Source of the DNA: Pleodorina starrii
Taxonomy: Eukaryota; Chlorophyta; Chlorophyceae; Chlamydomonadales; Volvocaceae
Reading direction: 5' to 3'
NCBI GenBank assembly: GCA_030267565.1
Contig: BRXU01000011.1
Span: 2,966,501-3,030,500, forward strand
Length of the DNA: 64,000 bases
The position numbers were made by a program, and so were the translations under genes. The notes below the pieces were generated by a model. That model saw nothing but the letters and a program-made list of their open reading frames with translations. It made no database searches and was not told the DNA's origin. Positions 12,250 through 24,701 of the stretch are shown here, piece after piece (the stretch's first letter is position 1; the number at the start of each line of letters is the position of its first letter).

Positions 12250-15200
12250 TTAGCTGCGCTCTGCCGCGTTCGAACCCACCGCGTTCCCAGGGCGCGCAGC
12301 CTCGCGCACCCACACATTCCCGCCCCGCCCACGCCCGCCAACACCCATCCCCCATGGCTGCCGGCCAGCGCTCCCCACCGTCCCCAGCGGCGGCCTAAGC
12401 TGCGCCGCCCCCGCTGCGCCCGCCGCCGCCCCTCGTCCCAGCCCAGCCCCCGGCAACGCCGTCATTGCCGCCAGCCCGGGCACGAACGGCGCCGCCGCCG
12501 GATTCAAACGCCCGCCAGGCACCGCGCCCGCCGGCCCTGTCCCTGCCACTGGCGGCCTTCCCATTACTGCCGCAGCGGGATCCACGCCCACCCCCATGCC
12601 CTGCAGCAGCAGCGCCGCCTTCAGCGTGACGACGATGGGAAGGTTCATCAACAGCGACCCCGTCAGCGCAGCAGCGGCCTGTGTGGCCTGTTCGTTCGCC
12701 ATCTCCACCACCGCCACTCCCGTAGGCCGCCCCGACAGCCGGTCCTGTACCAGCGTGACGTTCTTGACCGGGCCCGCCACGCTGTAATCACAACGATCGC
12801 AATAACAGAATTGGGCAAAATAGGGCGAGGCCAGGCGAGACGGCGGCGTCAGAAGGGGTAACGAAGCGAAGGCAGCAATATTCAAGATGATTTCGTTGCG
12901 AATGCGGTTCTTCGACACACTGGATTCGTGCATTCGCAGCGCGTCCTTTCGAAACAACGAATCTCGGACAGGAGTCCTCGCATCGCGAAATAGGCGCTCA
13001 AAAGAGCAGTACGATTACCGGTATTGCCAACCAGGCCATGCCCAGGTTGTCATCGATGGCACCCAATACCAAAACCAATGGTGACGTAATGGCGCAAGGT
13101 GACGCCGACGACCAATCGACTATTTGCCGGCTAACAGCACCGCGTTCGCCGCATTAACAACTAACCATGCAACCTGGACTGTGCTCTCCCGACAGGACCC
13201 AATCCACCCGCGCCCACGCCAGTTAACAAGATGGAAAACCACTATACACGCATCGCATCGTCTTCGCTCGTATCTGTCGCCCCCGATGCCGTGAACTAGC
13301 GCACCCAGGTATCCAACGCAAACCCCCTTCTGCAATCTACCAGCCCGGTTATGGCATATCCAGCGCACCTTGCCCCATTCCCGGCCCTCCCCTCGCTCCG
13401 GGTCGTCATTCAAATCCCACCTGAAATGCGCCGCCAGCACCTCCTTGCTTGCCAGGAAATGCACATTCTCCACCACTACGCTCCGCAGATCCGCGTCCAG
13501 CTGCGCCGCAGCTGCCAGGCGCTGCTGCTGTTGCTGCTGATCAGCGGCCTTCGCCGGCGGCGGCATCGGCGGAGGCGGATCCAGCTGCGCCCCGACTGGC
13601 CGCCGCGGCGGCGACCCGGACCCGCCCTCGATGATGACGTTCGACATGGATGTGGGCATGATGGTCGCTCCTGCGCCCCTGGCGCCGCCGGCCGTTGCCA
13701 TCCCCCCCGTCGCCGCCGCCGGCCGGCTGCCCATGGCGGCCGCCGGGGGAGCGGCGCCACGAGGCGGCGGCTGTAGCCGACCTGCCAACGGCATTTGCTG
13801 CTGCGGCTCCGGAACCGGCTGCTGCGGGCGCGGAAGCGGCTGCACCTGCGGCCGCAGCGGTGGTTGTACTTGCGGCTGCGGCTGGGGCTGCGGCGGCGGT
13901 ACCAGTGGCGGCATGGCTTGCGCCTGCGGCTGCGATTGCGGCACCTGCGGCTGCGGTTGCGGCTGCGGCGGGGGCGACAGATCCCTGGCCGCTTCGATGC
14001 GTGCAATCTTCTCTTGCATCGCCGCTAGCTGCTGTCGCAGGGCCTCGACCTCCGCCGGGACCACGCTTGCCTCCGCAGGGGCTGCCCCCGACGTCCCCGC
14101 CACCGCCGCCGCGGGCTTCTCCGCCGGGGCGGCCTCGCCGGCGCTCGGGCCGCCCTCCGAATCATCCCGCTTCTGCGACCCAGCGCGACGCCCACCGGCG
14201 ACCACGCCTGCAGCAGCGGTCGCCGTCGCCCCTGCGCCAGGCGCGAACTCCAGTCGCTGCCTGCCCGTCGCCGGGCCCGTCCTGGCGCGGCCAGTCGGCG
14301 CCGGCTCGTCGCCGGCTGACACACCGGCCTTCTGCGCGAGCGGGCCCCGGGCAGCCTTGGGAGGCGAGCCCAGGACGGCTGCATCGCCATCCACGTCGCC
14401 CTCCGGACCTCGCTTCCTGCCTGAACCCGACGTGTCCATAGCAGTAGCTCGGTCTGCCCTTTCCGCCTTGTCTGGAGCTGAGCAGTGCAAATCAGGCCAA
14501 CAGGTTTGGCGTGTGGCAGGCGAAAGGAACAGGCAGGCGAAAGAGACGGGCAGGCAGAGGGAAGGAGGTCAGTATGGGAAGAGCGCGCGAGTCGGACTGC
14601 TAACCCTGGCTTAGCGCGGCCCTCCTGGAGACGCGTCGTTGCACAGCTATAAAACAGGTGCTGAGCTTTCAAATTACCTACCCCGGTGCCCGTCCTAAAT
14701 TGTGGGCTTCGTGTCGGCAATGAAACCATGAGCCTTGCGCATGGACAACCCAGCTTGACAGACGTCCCAAACGACGGCTGCCGAGTGACGACTCGCTCAC
14801 CTGACACCCGCTGCAATGCAGACACACGCGCTGGCGCCGCCTCCACAGCTGCGCCACCACTGCTGGCGCCCAAGCGCTCGAAGACACTGGGTTTACCCCC
14901 CCGAGCCCCGGCGCCCGGCGCCATGCTATCGACCTCCCGCAACGCGTTTCGCAGCAGATTCGCCGTCACCAGCGGCGCCCGGCCCGGCCGCCGCCCGCGC
15001 GGCGAGCGCGACCGGGAGCGCGACCGCGAGCGGTGCGCCGCCTCCCCGCCCCCGCCCCTGCGCCGGCCGCCCCCTTCGCTGTCTCGGTCGTGGCCCCGCC
15101 GTGCCGACGCGTCCCCGTCCCCATCCCGATGCCGCGGCCCCGGCCTGTCGGCCTCAGCCTCGTCCGGTTGCCTGCGCCTCCCGTCCGCCCCCGCGCCGCG

Positions 15201-16618
15201 ATCCCGCTCCCGGTCCCGGTCGCGATCCCGGTTCCGGTCGCGATCCCGCTCCCGGTCGCGATCTCGCTCCCGGTCCCGGCCGTCGTCCCGCTCGCGCTGA
15301 CTGGCCGGAGGCTGCGACGACGGCTGGTCTGTCCCGTCCTGCGCTGTGCGGGGCAGGATCGGAGCTCGTTCCGCGGCCGCTGGCTTGCCCGACGGCGCTG
15401 CAGACTTGGAGCCCCGCTGCTCTTCGCCCGGTTGCTTCTGCTTGTTCCACGACTCCCAGTCCAGGACGACGGAGGACTTGAGGCGCCGGCGATCGCTTGC
15501 GGAGGCTGGCGGCTGTTGTTGGGGCTGCTGCTGCTGGTCGTGCTGATCTCCGGCGTGCTGCTGTTGCTGCTTCGGCGGCGGCGGCTGTTCCGGAGCCGGG
15601 GCGTCCTGTGAGGCGGCGCCAGTTGCGGCGCCGCCGCGCGTGGTCGCGGGCTGCTGTATAGCCGGGCCGCTGCCGCCCCCGGAGCGCGACCGCGGAGCCT
15701 CTGAGAAGTTGGGAGCGGGTATGGGCTCACGGTGACGGCGCTCGCTGCGCTCGGGTTTCACCCCCGCCTGGGCGCCAGCCCCGTTGCGGTCGTCAGGGGC
15801 AGGCGCGGGGGCAGGGGCCTGGGCGGGCCGGCTAGCCGGCTCGGGAGCCCGCTCCGGCTCGGTCACCCCACCATCCCGCTGCTTCGGTGGAGCCGCGTCG
15901 TCCCGCTTGCTCGGCCCGGCTGCCTCCGCGGCTGCCTCCACAGCTGTGTCGTTCACTTCCAAGTCATCCTCAAGGTCCGAACCCTCCAGCTGCTGGGCCT
16001 CCAGGTCCTCCAATCGCAGCTCGACCTACCAAGTGCCGCATTGTGAGGGCTACGCGTTCCGACGGCTAGCATCGTTCGCAACCCACAGCCTTACCTCTTC
16101 CGTCGGCAAGACTCTCAGGGCATTCGCTGGCGGCTTTGGAACTTGCTTGGCGCTGCATAAGCATGGAAGTAATTCAGACGGCTGCTATTGTGCGCCACAA
16201 CGGGAACCCAAGACCATCTGTGTCACGATCATTCTTGCACTGGCTGACCTGGCCGGAGCTTCCTTGCTCTGGTACTCGCTGCCATGAAGGCGAAGGTGCT
16301 TGTAGAGCCTGTGAACAGGCACACAAGTTGGCCCCAACATATGGCACGCACGCATATTGCCGCTTGAACGAGACTCCGATTGCACACTTACCAGTCCAGC
16401 AGCTGGATTGTCACAGGCTCCTGAAGGATAGCCTTGAGCTGTGAATGAATCTTCTTGCGGTCATAACCCTTCGCTAGCATGGCCGTCAGGTACCGAGCCA
16501 CCGTTTCGTCCGCCGCGGGGTCCCATATTTCCTTCAACTGCTCATGCAATCGATGGATCAGCTTGTCGGCCTCAGGAGTGTTCTGCTTGATGCTAAAACT
16601 ATGCTGAGTAGGCCCCAT
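12250..16618 (-). CDS. RNA-binding protein with PWI/Nab2-like N-terminus, Arg-rich tract and C-terminal RRM
   Basis: Five exons (16392-16618, 16095-16152, 14801-16025, 13421-14477, 12250-12781) join in phase to 1032 residues. Residues about 15-76 (EADKLIHRLHEQLKEIWDP, then AADETVARYLTAMLAKGYD) resemble the helical PWI-like fold at the N-terminus of Nab2/ZC3H14 proteins, which contacts nuclear mRNA-export and processing factors. The middle is disordered: acidic, Gln- and Pro-rich, with a long Arg-Asp/Arg-Glu repeat and an RS stretch (SRSRSRSRSPRGRR) typical of splicing proteins. A short coiled coil sits near residue 640. An RRM spans about 835-905: RNP2-like SVVVENVHF, then AAHFSVAGPVKNVTLVQD and RNP1-like GVAVVEMAN, split by an intron after AAHF. 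The tail is Gly/Ala-rich with RGRGG. The likely role is nuclear mRNA processing. The start at 16618 is the weakest point; an upstream exon is possible. Confidence 0.75.
15002..15300 (-). repeat. Coding Arg-Asp/Arg-Glu and Arg-Ser repeat tract
   Basis: Six-base CGGGAC/CGCGAC-type repeats encode a charged RDRE tract, followed by an RS tract in the third exon of the PWI-RRM gene. The same bases read as Arg/Ser- and Pro-Val-rich shadows on the opposite strand. Confidence 0.8.
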
Positions 16619-18026
16619 CCTTGCTGACCTATTGACGCATTTGGCGAGCCTTGTATCTCAGAAAGAGATATGCTTGCGGGTGAGTTGCGAACCAACACAG
16701 ATACATCATGGGTTAATGGTGGTTTCCGGTGGCCCCCCTGTACGACACTCCACCGATGGGGCGATGGCACTTCCTGATGCGCGCAAGCAGCATACACACC
16801 GCGTGCAGCACCGACACGTACAGCTCGCACTTGCCATGCGCCAAGAAGTAATCCCGGTATATCTCCTTTGTCCGAAAAATGTTACCCCCCACCGGCTAAC
16901 CCCCAGCCCTGTAACAAGCCGTTGCAGACGAGCATCGGTGCGCAGGGCTTTTTACCCAAATCTGCAAACATGTCATGCCACTGTTGCCTGCCTCAGGCGG
17001 GCGGGCCATGGCGCCTAAACATCGCGTTGAATCCTTCCTATGCCACCGTACAACCCTTCGTAAAAGCTTCCGATACCTGCCTGCAAAAGCGGCAACATCA
17101 GTCCGATGCAAGGATCTACGAGCAAAAACTCGACACGAGCTAACCCGTCCCTCTTACCCACTGTACCGCAGGGCCGAAACACACGAATTCTACGCCGGTA
17201 CAAGTTTGCCCCGAAACAGCGAACGAGCTTCACGATGATGGGCTGCAACACCAAGTGTATCAGGGCACGCACTCTCCCGCTAGGCTTCGATGCCAGCACA
17301 AACAGCTCTTGAGACGCCCTGCACCCTCCTACGGACTACCGTACACCCCGCAAGACCCCGCTGATGGGGGCCATCTTTCTCTCCTGCCGGCCGTCAGTCC
17401 GGCACGTAAGCAGCACTTGGGTTTGGGTTCCAGGGCGGTTCCGCCTTGGCGGCCGCCCCCGCCGCCACTTGGCGGCGGGAGGAATTGAGTTCAACAATCG
17501 GCCCCCCAAGGGCGCCGCGCTTCAGACTTCCATGCAGTGTTTCCCTCACACACAACCGGCCTCCTACAAGCAAGACCGGCAACGATCCACTCGCAGCGCT
17601 CCACCGTAATCGCCGAATAGCGCCTTGCAGCAAGGTTATCGAAAAAAATCTTAGCATTATCGATTGCCGATGCAGTAACGGCATACGGGATTGCGCACAC
17701 GCACACGCTCTCGGCACAGGAACGCGATGCCCCTGCAGGAGCGCGCCGCCCCAACAACCGGTGCACGACCTCTCACGCAGGCAGATTTCGCGCCGAGCCC
17801 TAGTCACGAACGCGTCCCCAAACGCCACTCGAAGCACAGCGCCGCGGCTGTGTGCCCAGCTCGCTCGATGTGAAGAGCATGCTATGGCGCCTGGCCGCCG
17901 CCGCTCCTCCACCTCCACCCTTCCGCACTCGCAACCCGGCGACCCTCCCCCCTCCTCCCCGACCCCTACCTCCCACCGCCGCCCTACCCACGCTCCCGTG
18001 CCCCACCCCACTACCCCTCCACGGCC
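16619..18026. other. 1.4 kb between two minus-strand genes
   Basis: Holds the promoter and 5' UTR of the PWI-RRM gene at its left end and the 3' UTR of the MATE gene at its right end. 17880-18026 is C-rich on the + strand and codes only low complexity. No conserved protein motif was found. Confidence 0.5.
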
Positions 18027-21000
18027 TCATTCCCCGACCGCCCCTCCCCGCACTCCATCCCTCCCATCCGCCCCCGCGCCTTGCCTCCCCAGATCCCCAC
18101 CATCCCCGACACCACCGTCACCGCTCCCGCCCACCGGCTCCTCAGCACCGCCGCCCTCGCCGCCGCCGCACGAGCCCCTCACCATCTCCGCCGCCCGCCG
18201 CACCTCCGCCTCCCAATCCAGCCGCGCCACCACGGCCCACTGCACGCACGCCTGCAGGCCCGAGGCGGCGGTGAAGCCCGCCCAGATGCCCTGCACGCCT
18301 AGCCCCAGCCCCATGCCGCCAGGCAGCCCGAGGTACGCTGCCAGCGGCACGCCCACGCCCCACCAGCCCACCAGGTTGCAGCCGGCGCCAAGCCACTGCC
18401 GGCCGGCGCCGCGGAGGACGGAGGACAGGACCACGTTCTGGCCGTCGACTGGGCGGGCGGGAGGGCGGGAGCGATGGAGGGCGGGGGACCCAGTGAGGTG
18501 TTCGTTCGAGTGGGGAATGCGACATATTGAGTGCTGGTTGCAGCAGCCCGGAGGGCCAGGAGCGAGGGAGGAAGGGAGGAAGAGGGAGTGAATGTGCGCC
18601 AGCACCGGAGGCTGACCCCAAGGGCCATCGTTGCGCGCACTGCAAGCGGAAGCGGAGGCGCAACCGCCCTGGCCGCTGTACCAACAACCGCTGCATCGGC
18701 CGAGTCCAGTTCACAGCCCGCAGCCCTCAGCAGGTGCTGCCCTTTACCCCCGGCTCCCTTATAGCCCCATTCCCTGGGCCCCGGCAGGGTTTCCCGGCCC
18801 AAGCGCACCCCCGCGGCACCGCACCGCACGCCGGAACCCGATATATACGGTGTGCAGGGCGCCCACACCAAACCGCACATTGCAAGCATCCACAACCCAA
18901 CCTCAATTCGCCCCCACTCCGCTCCATCCCCCTCTCCTCCGCACTCACAGACGAAGCACAGCGTCAGCACCGGCATGACCTGGCGAGTGAGCGCCAGCAC
19001 CTCCTCCCGCGACGTCATAAGGCCCACGAATTGGTCCTGCATGCCGTACGCCGCCAGCCCGATGAGCGTCTGGCTGGCCAGCACCAGGCCCAGCGAGGTG
19101 TAGGCCAGCCGCTGCGCGCCGCCCGGGTCACCCTGCCGCGTGGAACGCGCCCCAGCCCTCCCGTATGGACGGCAAAGGAGTAGTAAGAAAATACCGCGAG
19201 AGCGAAGGAGGGCGGGGAGGAGGGGGGGACGTTACGATAAAGCGGTGTAGCGGTGGTGGTGGCTGTTGTCGAGCATGCGGTTAAGAATGAAACCATGACG
19301 AGCGCAGGCGCAAGAGGTTGGCCCTGCCGATTGGGCGCCTCTTAAAGAAAAGGACTCCACGCATCCCGGTGGGGACCGGGCCGGGCCGACCCAGGAAGTC
19401 CTCCAAAGGAAGGAACATGCGCGGCACGGACGGGAAGGAAAGGAAGACATCCAGTCAAACACCGCCGCATGCCGCCCCCTCCCAACATGCCGGCACTGCG
19501 CACACATGCAGCCACACCCACACACGACCACCCACACGACCCCCCACACGAGCCAGGCAGAGCCGCACCTTCCCCAGCGCGTTTGCGATGCGTGTGGATG
19601 TTGCCGAGCTGACGGACGAGGCGCTGAGCCACACCAGCGTGGACAGCTGCAGACACAGCCCCGTGACGCCCACCGCCACCTCAGGCTGGGGCAGCGTGCC
19701 GGACAGAAAGATGAGCACCTGGCGCAACGGACGGCGGGGGGACGGAGGGGCGGGGGCAGCGGAAGGGGGCGGCAGCTAGTGAGCCGTGAGCTACGGGAAC
19801 GCCCATGGCGCGGGGGATTGTGGTGGTCGCGGTGGCGATGTGCGCCCTAGCTTGCGGCCGAGAGGCGTCGGGGGGGGGGGCGGGGTAAAACGTAGATACC
19901 GCAGCGGAGGGACGGACACGGCGTTTGCGAGCAGACCCGGAACCCAGCAATGGGGCGGGGGGGGTGGACATGATGCCGGCCAGGCAGGAAGGCGGGGCAG
20001 GGAGCCCGATGGAGAAAGCAGCTCCAGGGGCGGTACGGTCCCTCGGCGGATCCACCGTCCACCCGCCCCTGCCGCCGCCCCCCCTCCACCCACCTCCACC
20101 GCCCAGCCCTCCATGCAGCCCATGAGCGTGGCGGGCAGCGCCAGATCCAGGTAGGGCCGCCAGCCGGCCGGATCCAGCGCCGCCGGCGACGGCGCCAGCG
20201 GCACTGCGTCGGGCTGGCCGGCGGTGGTGCGGGCGCGCCAGGCGAGGTAGGCCGTGCTCAGGGCGGCGGCGGTGGCCTGACTGCAGCAGAAGGCGTAGGC
20301 GGCGCCATCCAGCTGCAGGCCCAGGCTGGCGGGGAGGGTGTGGGGGGGGGGAAACGCGGAGTGACGGAGAGACGGCCCCTTGGAGGGGGAAGCAGGTTGG
20401 GGGCAGGGGACGGCCAGCCCGCCTGTCGTGTGCAGGAGCTGGTACGCGGGTGAGGCGGAGGACGGCGGGCAAAGACTCGCGGTGACGAGGAGAGGAGAAG
20501 GGGACAGGCGGCAGTGGGAGGACAGCCGGATGCGGCGAGTGCCAGGCAGGGAGGGGTACCGGCCCCCGTTTCCCGCCGCACTCCCCGCCCCCTCCCCCAC
20601 ACGACCGGGGGCGCCGCTACTGCCCTGCCCCGCCAGCTCCCAACGCGCTCTCTCCCTCTCTCACTGGTTGATGAAGAACCAGCAGTACACGGGGGTCATG
20701 GCGGTCGAGGCGGCCGTGATGGCCACCCCGGGGGTCACCACGCCCTGGGCCAGCAGGTGCTTGTCGATACAGCGGAACACCATGTTGCTGTACAGCGCCG
20801 GCAGCGACAGCTGAAGGTACCTGCAGGGGAGAGAGGGCGAGAGGGTGAGGGGTAAAGAAAATACCGGTAGTCGAGAGTGAGGGGACAACGAGGGCGAGGG
20901 TGTGTCGGGGCTGGCAGGACGGGGTCGCAAAGGGCCCTGCAGCCCTGTCGGGGAGCCAAAGGAAGGTGGAAGGGCTGAGCCCGCGGGGAGGGCCGGGTAG

Positions 21001-22445
21001 GTGGGACCGTGGACGGAGTGGTTTACTTCATGGTGGCCCGAAGCATTAGCAGGGCCAAATTGGACCGGAGCCCGGAAGCCCGGAAACGGTGCGCGTCGTC
21101 GTAGGATCAAGGAAATGGGGCGCAGAGGCGAAAGGTGACGTCCGTGACCGGGAGGCTCAGGGTCGGCCGGCGGCCGCGCGGCAAATGGCAACACACACAC
21201 TTCGCAGGGAGCGTGCTGTGCTGTAGCCACGCTGCCAAGGGGGAACGGAACGCAGGGCACCGCGCACAACGAGGGGTGAACCGCGGAGCGCCCAACTGCC
21301 CGTTGCACGTTGACCCGTCCTGCACGGGCGGAGCGCCAGTCCTGCGCAATTCCCCCTTAACCCTGCCCGCCGGCCCACCCTGGGGCGCACCGCACCACGG
21401 GCAGCACCGCCTCGCCAGGGCCGCAATGCTCCTCATGCCCCTCACAGCCATCCCGTCCACCTCACACCTCGCCCCGCCAACGCACCTGGCCGCCCCCGCC
21501 GCAATCTCCGGCGCCTGCCCCAGGCTCCTGAGTATGGGCTCCCCGTGCCACCACAGCGCGCTGATGGGCACTGCCGCCGCGGCACACACCAGCAACGAGC
21601 GCTGCAGCGTGAGTCCCAGCGCCAGGCCGTTGCGCGCTCCGGCCGCCTGACCCGACAGCGTCTCGCTGGCAGAGGCCAGGCCGGCGGCGATGTAATAGCC
21701 GGTGGTCCAGGCCAGGGAGCCGGCAAGGACCACGGAGCTGAGAAGCACGGGGTTGTTCAGGTGGCCCACAAAGCTGGTGTCGATCTGGGTCGGGGCGGGT
21801 CGGGCCGGGGGGCACGGGAGGGTTTGTGTCGCCTTGAGGTCCGTGGGCGTTTGCGAGACGGCACAGCATGGCATGGTACAGGCGCTGCTCGTAGAGGATG
21901 TAATCATGGGCTTACCATCTGGCTGCTGTGCGCGATGACGTACTGCGCAAAGATGGGTCCAGCCAGGATGGAAACCCTGCAGACGCCACGCTGGGGGACG
22001 ATGTGAGCTGGTCCGAGGCGCTCCGCACGCCTGCCGCGGGACCGATCCCCAAAGCCTTACTGTCGAAGCATCGGCCTTACTCGCGTATGTCACTCCACAG
22101 CTGCTCTAGACGCACAGCGCTGGAAGGCCAAGTGAAATGCGACGATGTCTCAGCGTGCACCTTGGGCACTGCCGGCTGCGCCGACTCGGCATTAGCTTTC
22201 GGGGCATTTTTCAATCTCTGCTGCTGCTGCTGCTGCAACAGCCCACTCTCTGGTGCTCCACTCTTAGTGCGGAGTTGACCTGCTTTCGAAGTCCGCTCCG
22301 GCAAGCCACCACCAGTTTCCAGGCTGCAGCTGACTTGGGTTGTCCAAAGTCCACGCGGACGGCGTAACGCGCGTCCCCGAGCTGCGCGCGGTGGTCTTGC
22401 GCCATGTGCTGCAGTTCGGTGCCCTACCGGGCGGGAAGCTGACAT
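18027..22445 (-). CDS. MATE-family multidrug/toxin efflux transporter (DTX-like)
   Basis: Eight exons join in phase to 622 residues: 22081-22445, 21916-21976, 21486-21784, 20665-20820, 20094-20325, 19569-19718, 18949-19132, 18027-18448. After a 120-residue leader with a poly-Gln run come the MATE repeats. The first repeat has ILAGPIFAQYVIAHSSQMID, then TSFVGHLNNPVLLSSVVLAG and the SASETLSGQAAGARN motif. Later come SLPALYSNMVFRCIDKHLLA, ASTAMTPVYCWFFIN, the second-repeat motif SVSSATSTRIANALG, and DGQNVVLSSVLRGAGRQWLG. MATE proteins are 12-helix H+- or Na+-coupled antiporters that export organic cations, flavonoids or citrate across plasma or vacuolar membranes. The substrate here cannot be told. 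The acidic/Gly-rich tail after VRRAAEMVRGS is poorly conserved, so the true 3' end may differ. Confidence 0.9.
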
Positions 22446-23766
22446 ACAATGCAGCGTGTTCCTTCCTATGCAAGACTGATTGCATACAAAACTGCTAATT
22501 ATTTGTTATAGATCAAAACGGAGTGGAATAGGCGGAGGGCGAACCGCAACAACGCGCTGACAACCGACGACAGCTTCAACAATATTGAAACAGGACTTAT
22601 GCAAATCCTGTATATGATGAGAAATGCACAGGACTAATCGGAGTTGGTGCCCAGCTTTTAGGTTCGCCGCTCGCAAGCACGAAGCACCGAAACCAACATG
22701 GGGACGGACGGTTGGCTTAATTCGTACATGTCGCTCATACATAAGGTGACAAGCCAAACGCTTGGATGAATCATTTTACTCCCATAGCGTGGTTGAGCCT
22801 TGGAAGTAAAAGGTATTTGTAGCGGGGCTCGAACAGCTTGGAGCCAAGGCTCGTCCACGTGTGGTCTCGGAGGCAGGAATCGCAAGCTTCCTCATAGACC
22901 ATCACGAAGAAGAAGTGCCTGTAGATACGATTCGACCTGTTATGGAGAAAATCTATCGGCTTAGAGTCCCTGTGCTTCGGGGCATCAACCGCAGGTCGAA
23001 AGGTTGCCGTTCGGACTGACAGGCAAGTCGCCGTTGCGAATGAGGTTTGGATGCCGTCCGCGCCAACATTTTCCGGCCTAGTTCTGATGACGGCGTTGCG
23101 AAAGCGCTGAAGCGCCCGATGGAAACCTACCCCGCAACTTAATAGCTCCTAAACACGGAACGCGCTCGGCCGCGCCTACAAGTCGAAATGCCTCTCTCCT
23201 GGCTCCGCCAAACCTTCTCGCAGGTTAACTTCCGCGGCAGACGGTGGAGCGGCCCACGCCCCACGCGGTAAGCTATCGAACCAGTCGACGTCCACAAGCG
23301 GGCGACTCGACAGGACTCGACTGCCGGACCCGACCTTAACAGCGCAGCCCCGCCTTCCTCTTCAAAAGTCATGCACGCCACAGCGGCTTCATCTGGCGCT
23401 GCTCATCTCTCACCACGCCCTGACTCCACCCTTTTCCAACTCTCCCGGCCTTCTCGCCGTCTCCATTTCTTCGCTGCGGTATCTTCTTTCTTACTCCCCG
23501 CCTCCCAAACGCTTCGAACCACCGCGCAACACCCCTACGCCCTACCCCCGCCCCGCCCCTCCACACGCAGGCCTCCCCCCACCACGCGCCCTCCGCAGCC
23601 CACCACACCACCTCGGGGACTCCACACTCGCACGCTCTGCAGCCCCTCCGCCTCCAGCGCCCCTCCCGACCCCACCAACCCCACGCCTCTCCCCCCTGTC
23701 CCAGCCCTCGTCACCACCGCCACCACCCCCACCCGCAGCCCCTCCCCCACCACCCCCACCCCCGCC
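22446..23766. promoter_or_regulatory. 1.3 kb divergent intergenic region (MATE / Mpo1-like)
   Basis: The two flanking genes point away from each other, so both promoters lie here. The left two thirds is relatively AT-rich for this genome (22440-23000). From 23371 to 23766 a Pro/Ser/Thr-rich frame stays open into the Mpo1-like start codon and could be an N-terminal extension or a C-rich 5' UTR. Confidence 0.5.
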
Positions 23767-24701
23767 ATGGGGGGCCTCTCCCTGGACCTCCCCGAGCAGC
23801 TGGCCTTCTACGGCTCCTACCACAACCACCCCCTCAACCAGCTCATCCACTTCGTCTGCGTCCCAGCCATCCTCTGGTCCCTCTTCGTGTGGCTAGCCGC
23901 CGCCGGCCCGCTCCTCCCCACACCCCCCTCCCTCTCTCCCGCCACCTTCACTCCCTGGCTGTCGCCCGCCTGGGCCGCCGCGCTGCAGCCCACCAACCCC
24001 GCCTTCCTGCTCGCCGCCGCCTACGGCTCCTTCTACCTGCTGCTTGACTTTTTCGCGGGCGCGAGCTGGGGGCTGTGCGTGGGTCTTCCGCTGGCCTGGA
24101 GCGCCACCGGGTTTGCGTCCTCGGGCGTGGCGCGGCCGTGGGCTTGGGCGCTGGGCGTGCATGTGTTGGCCTGGTACCTGCAGATCCACCCGGGACATGC
24201 GGTTCTGGAGCGGCGCAAGCCGGCGCTCATGGACAGCCTGGTGCAGGTGGGAGGCTGGGCGGGCGGGTGGGTGGGTGAAAGAGACGAAGTGCAGCGGAGG
24301 AACCGGCGGGTGGGCAGGTGTAGCGTGGTGTATGGGGTGGCTGTGGATAGTTGGCGGGGATGGAGGGGAAATGAGAAGGGAGGAGCATTGGAAATAATTA
24401 ACATACGCACACACACAGTTTAAGTCTGTGCGTGAGCCTGTGAATGGTGCGGCTGGGCTGGGGCCGATCCGCCGCCCACCCCTCCTTTCCCCGCCCCTCC
24501 TTTCCCGTCCTTGTGTGTGCTGCATTGCAGGCGTTTGCCCTGGCGCCTCTGTTCGTGTGGTTCGAGCTGCTGTTCCTGCTGGGATACCGGCCGGCGCTGC
24601 GGGAGCAGCTCAAGCGGCGAGTGGGGGAGCTGATCGCGCAGATGAACGCCCGGAGGCAGCCGCTGACGGGGGCCAAGCAGCGGGGCAGCGGGGGCGGCTA
24701 G
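23767..24701 (+). CDS. Mpo1/YGL010w-like (DUF962) ER membrane dioxygenase
   Basis: Two phase-0 exons, 23767-24246 and 24531-24701, give 216 residues. The family signature is clear: LPEQLAFYGSYHNHPLNQLI near the N-terminus and LQIHPGHAVLERRKPALMDS before the intron, then LAPLFVWFELLFLLGYRPAL. The two His-rich blocks (YHNHP and IHPGHAVLE) match the iron-binding histidines proposed for yeast Mpo1. Mpo1 is an ER Fe(II)-dependent dioxygenase that removes one carbon from 2-hydroxy fatty acids during phytosphingosine breakdown. Several hydrophobic segments (about residues 27-45, 76-110 and 120-140, and one after the intron) fit an ER membrane protein. The start was chosen because CCGCCATGG is a strong initiation context and the family begins just before LPEQLAFY. 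An in-frame 132-residue upstream extension exists. Confidence 0.88.

Noticed and set aside
13631..14614. Long + strand frame rich in Cys-Gly
   Set aside because: Reverse shadow of the Pro-Gln-rich exon of the PWI-RRM gene, whose minus-strand frame is supported by the RRM and splice phases.
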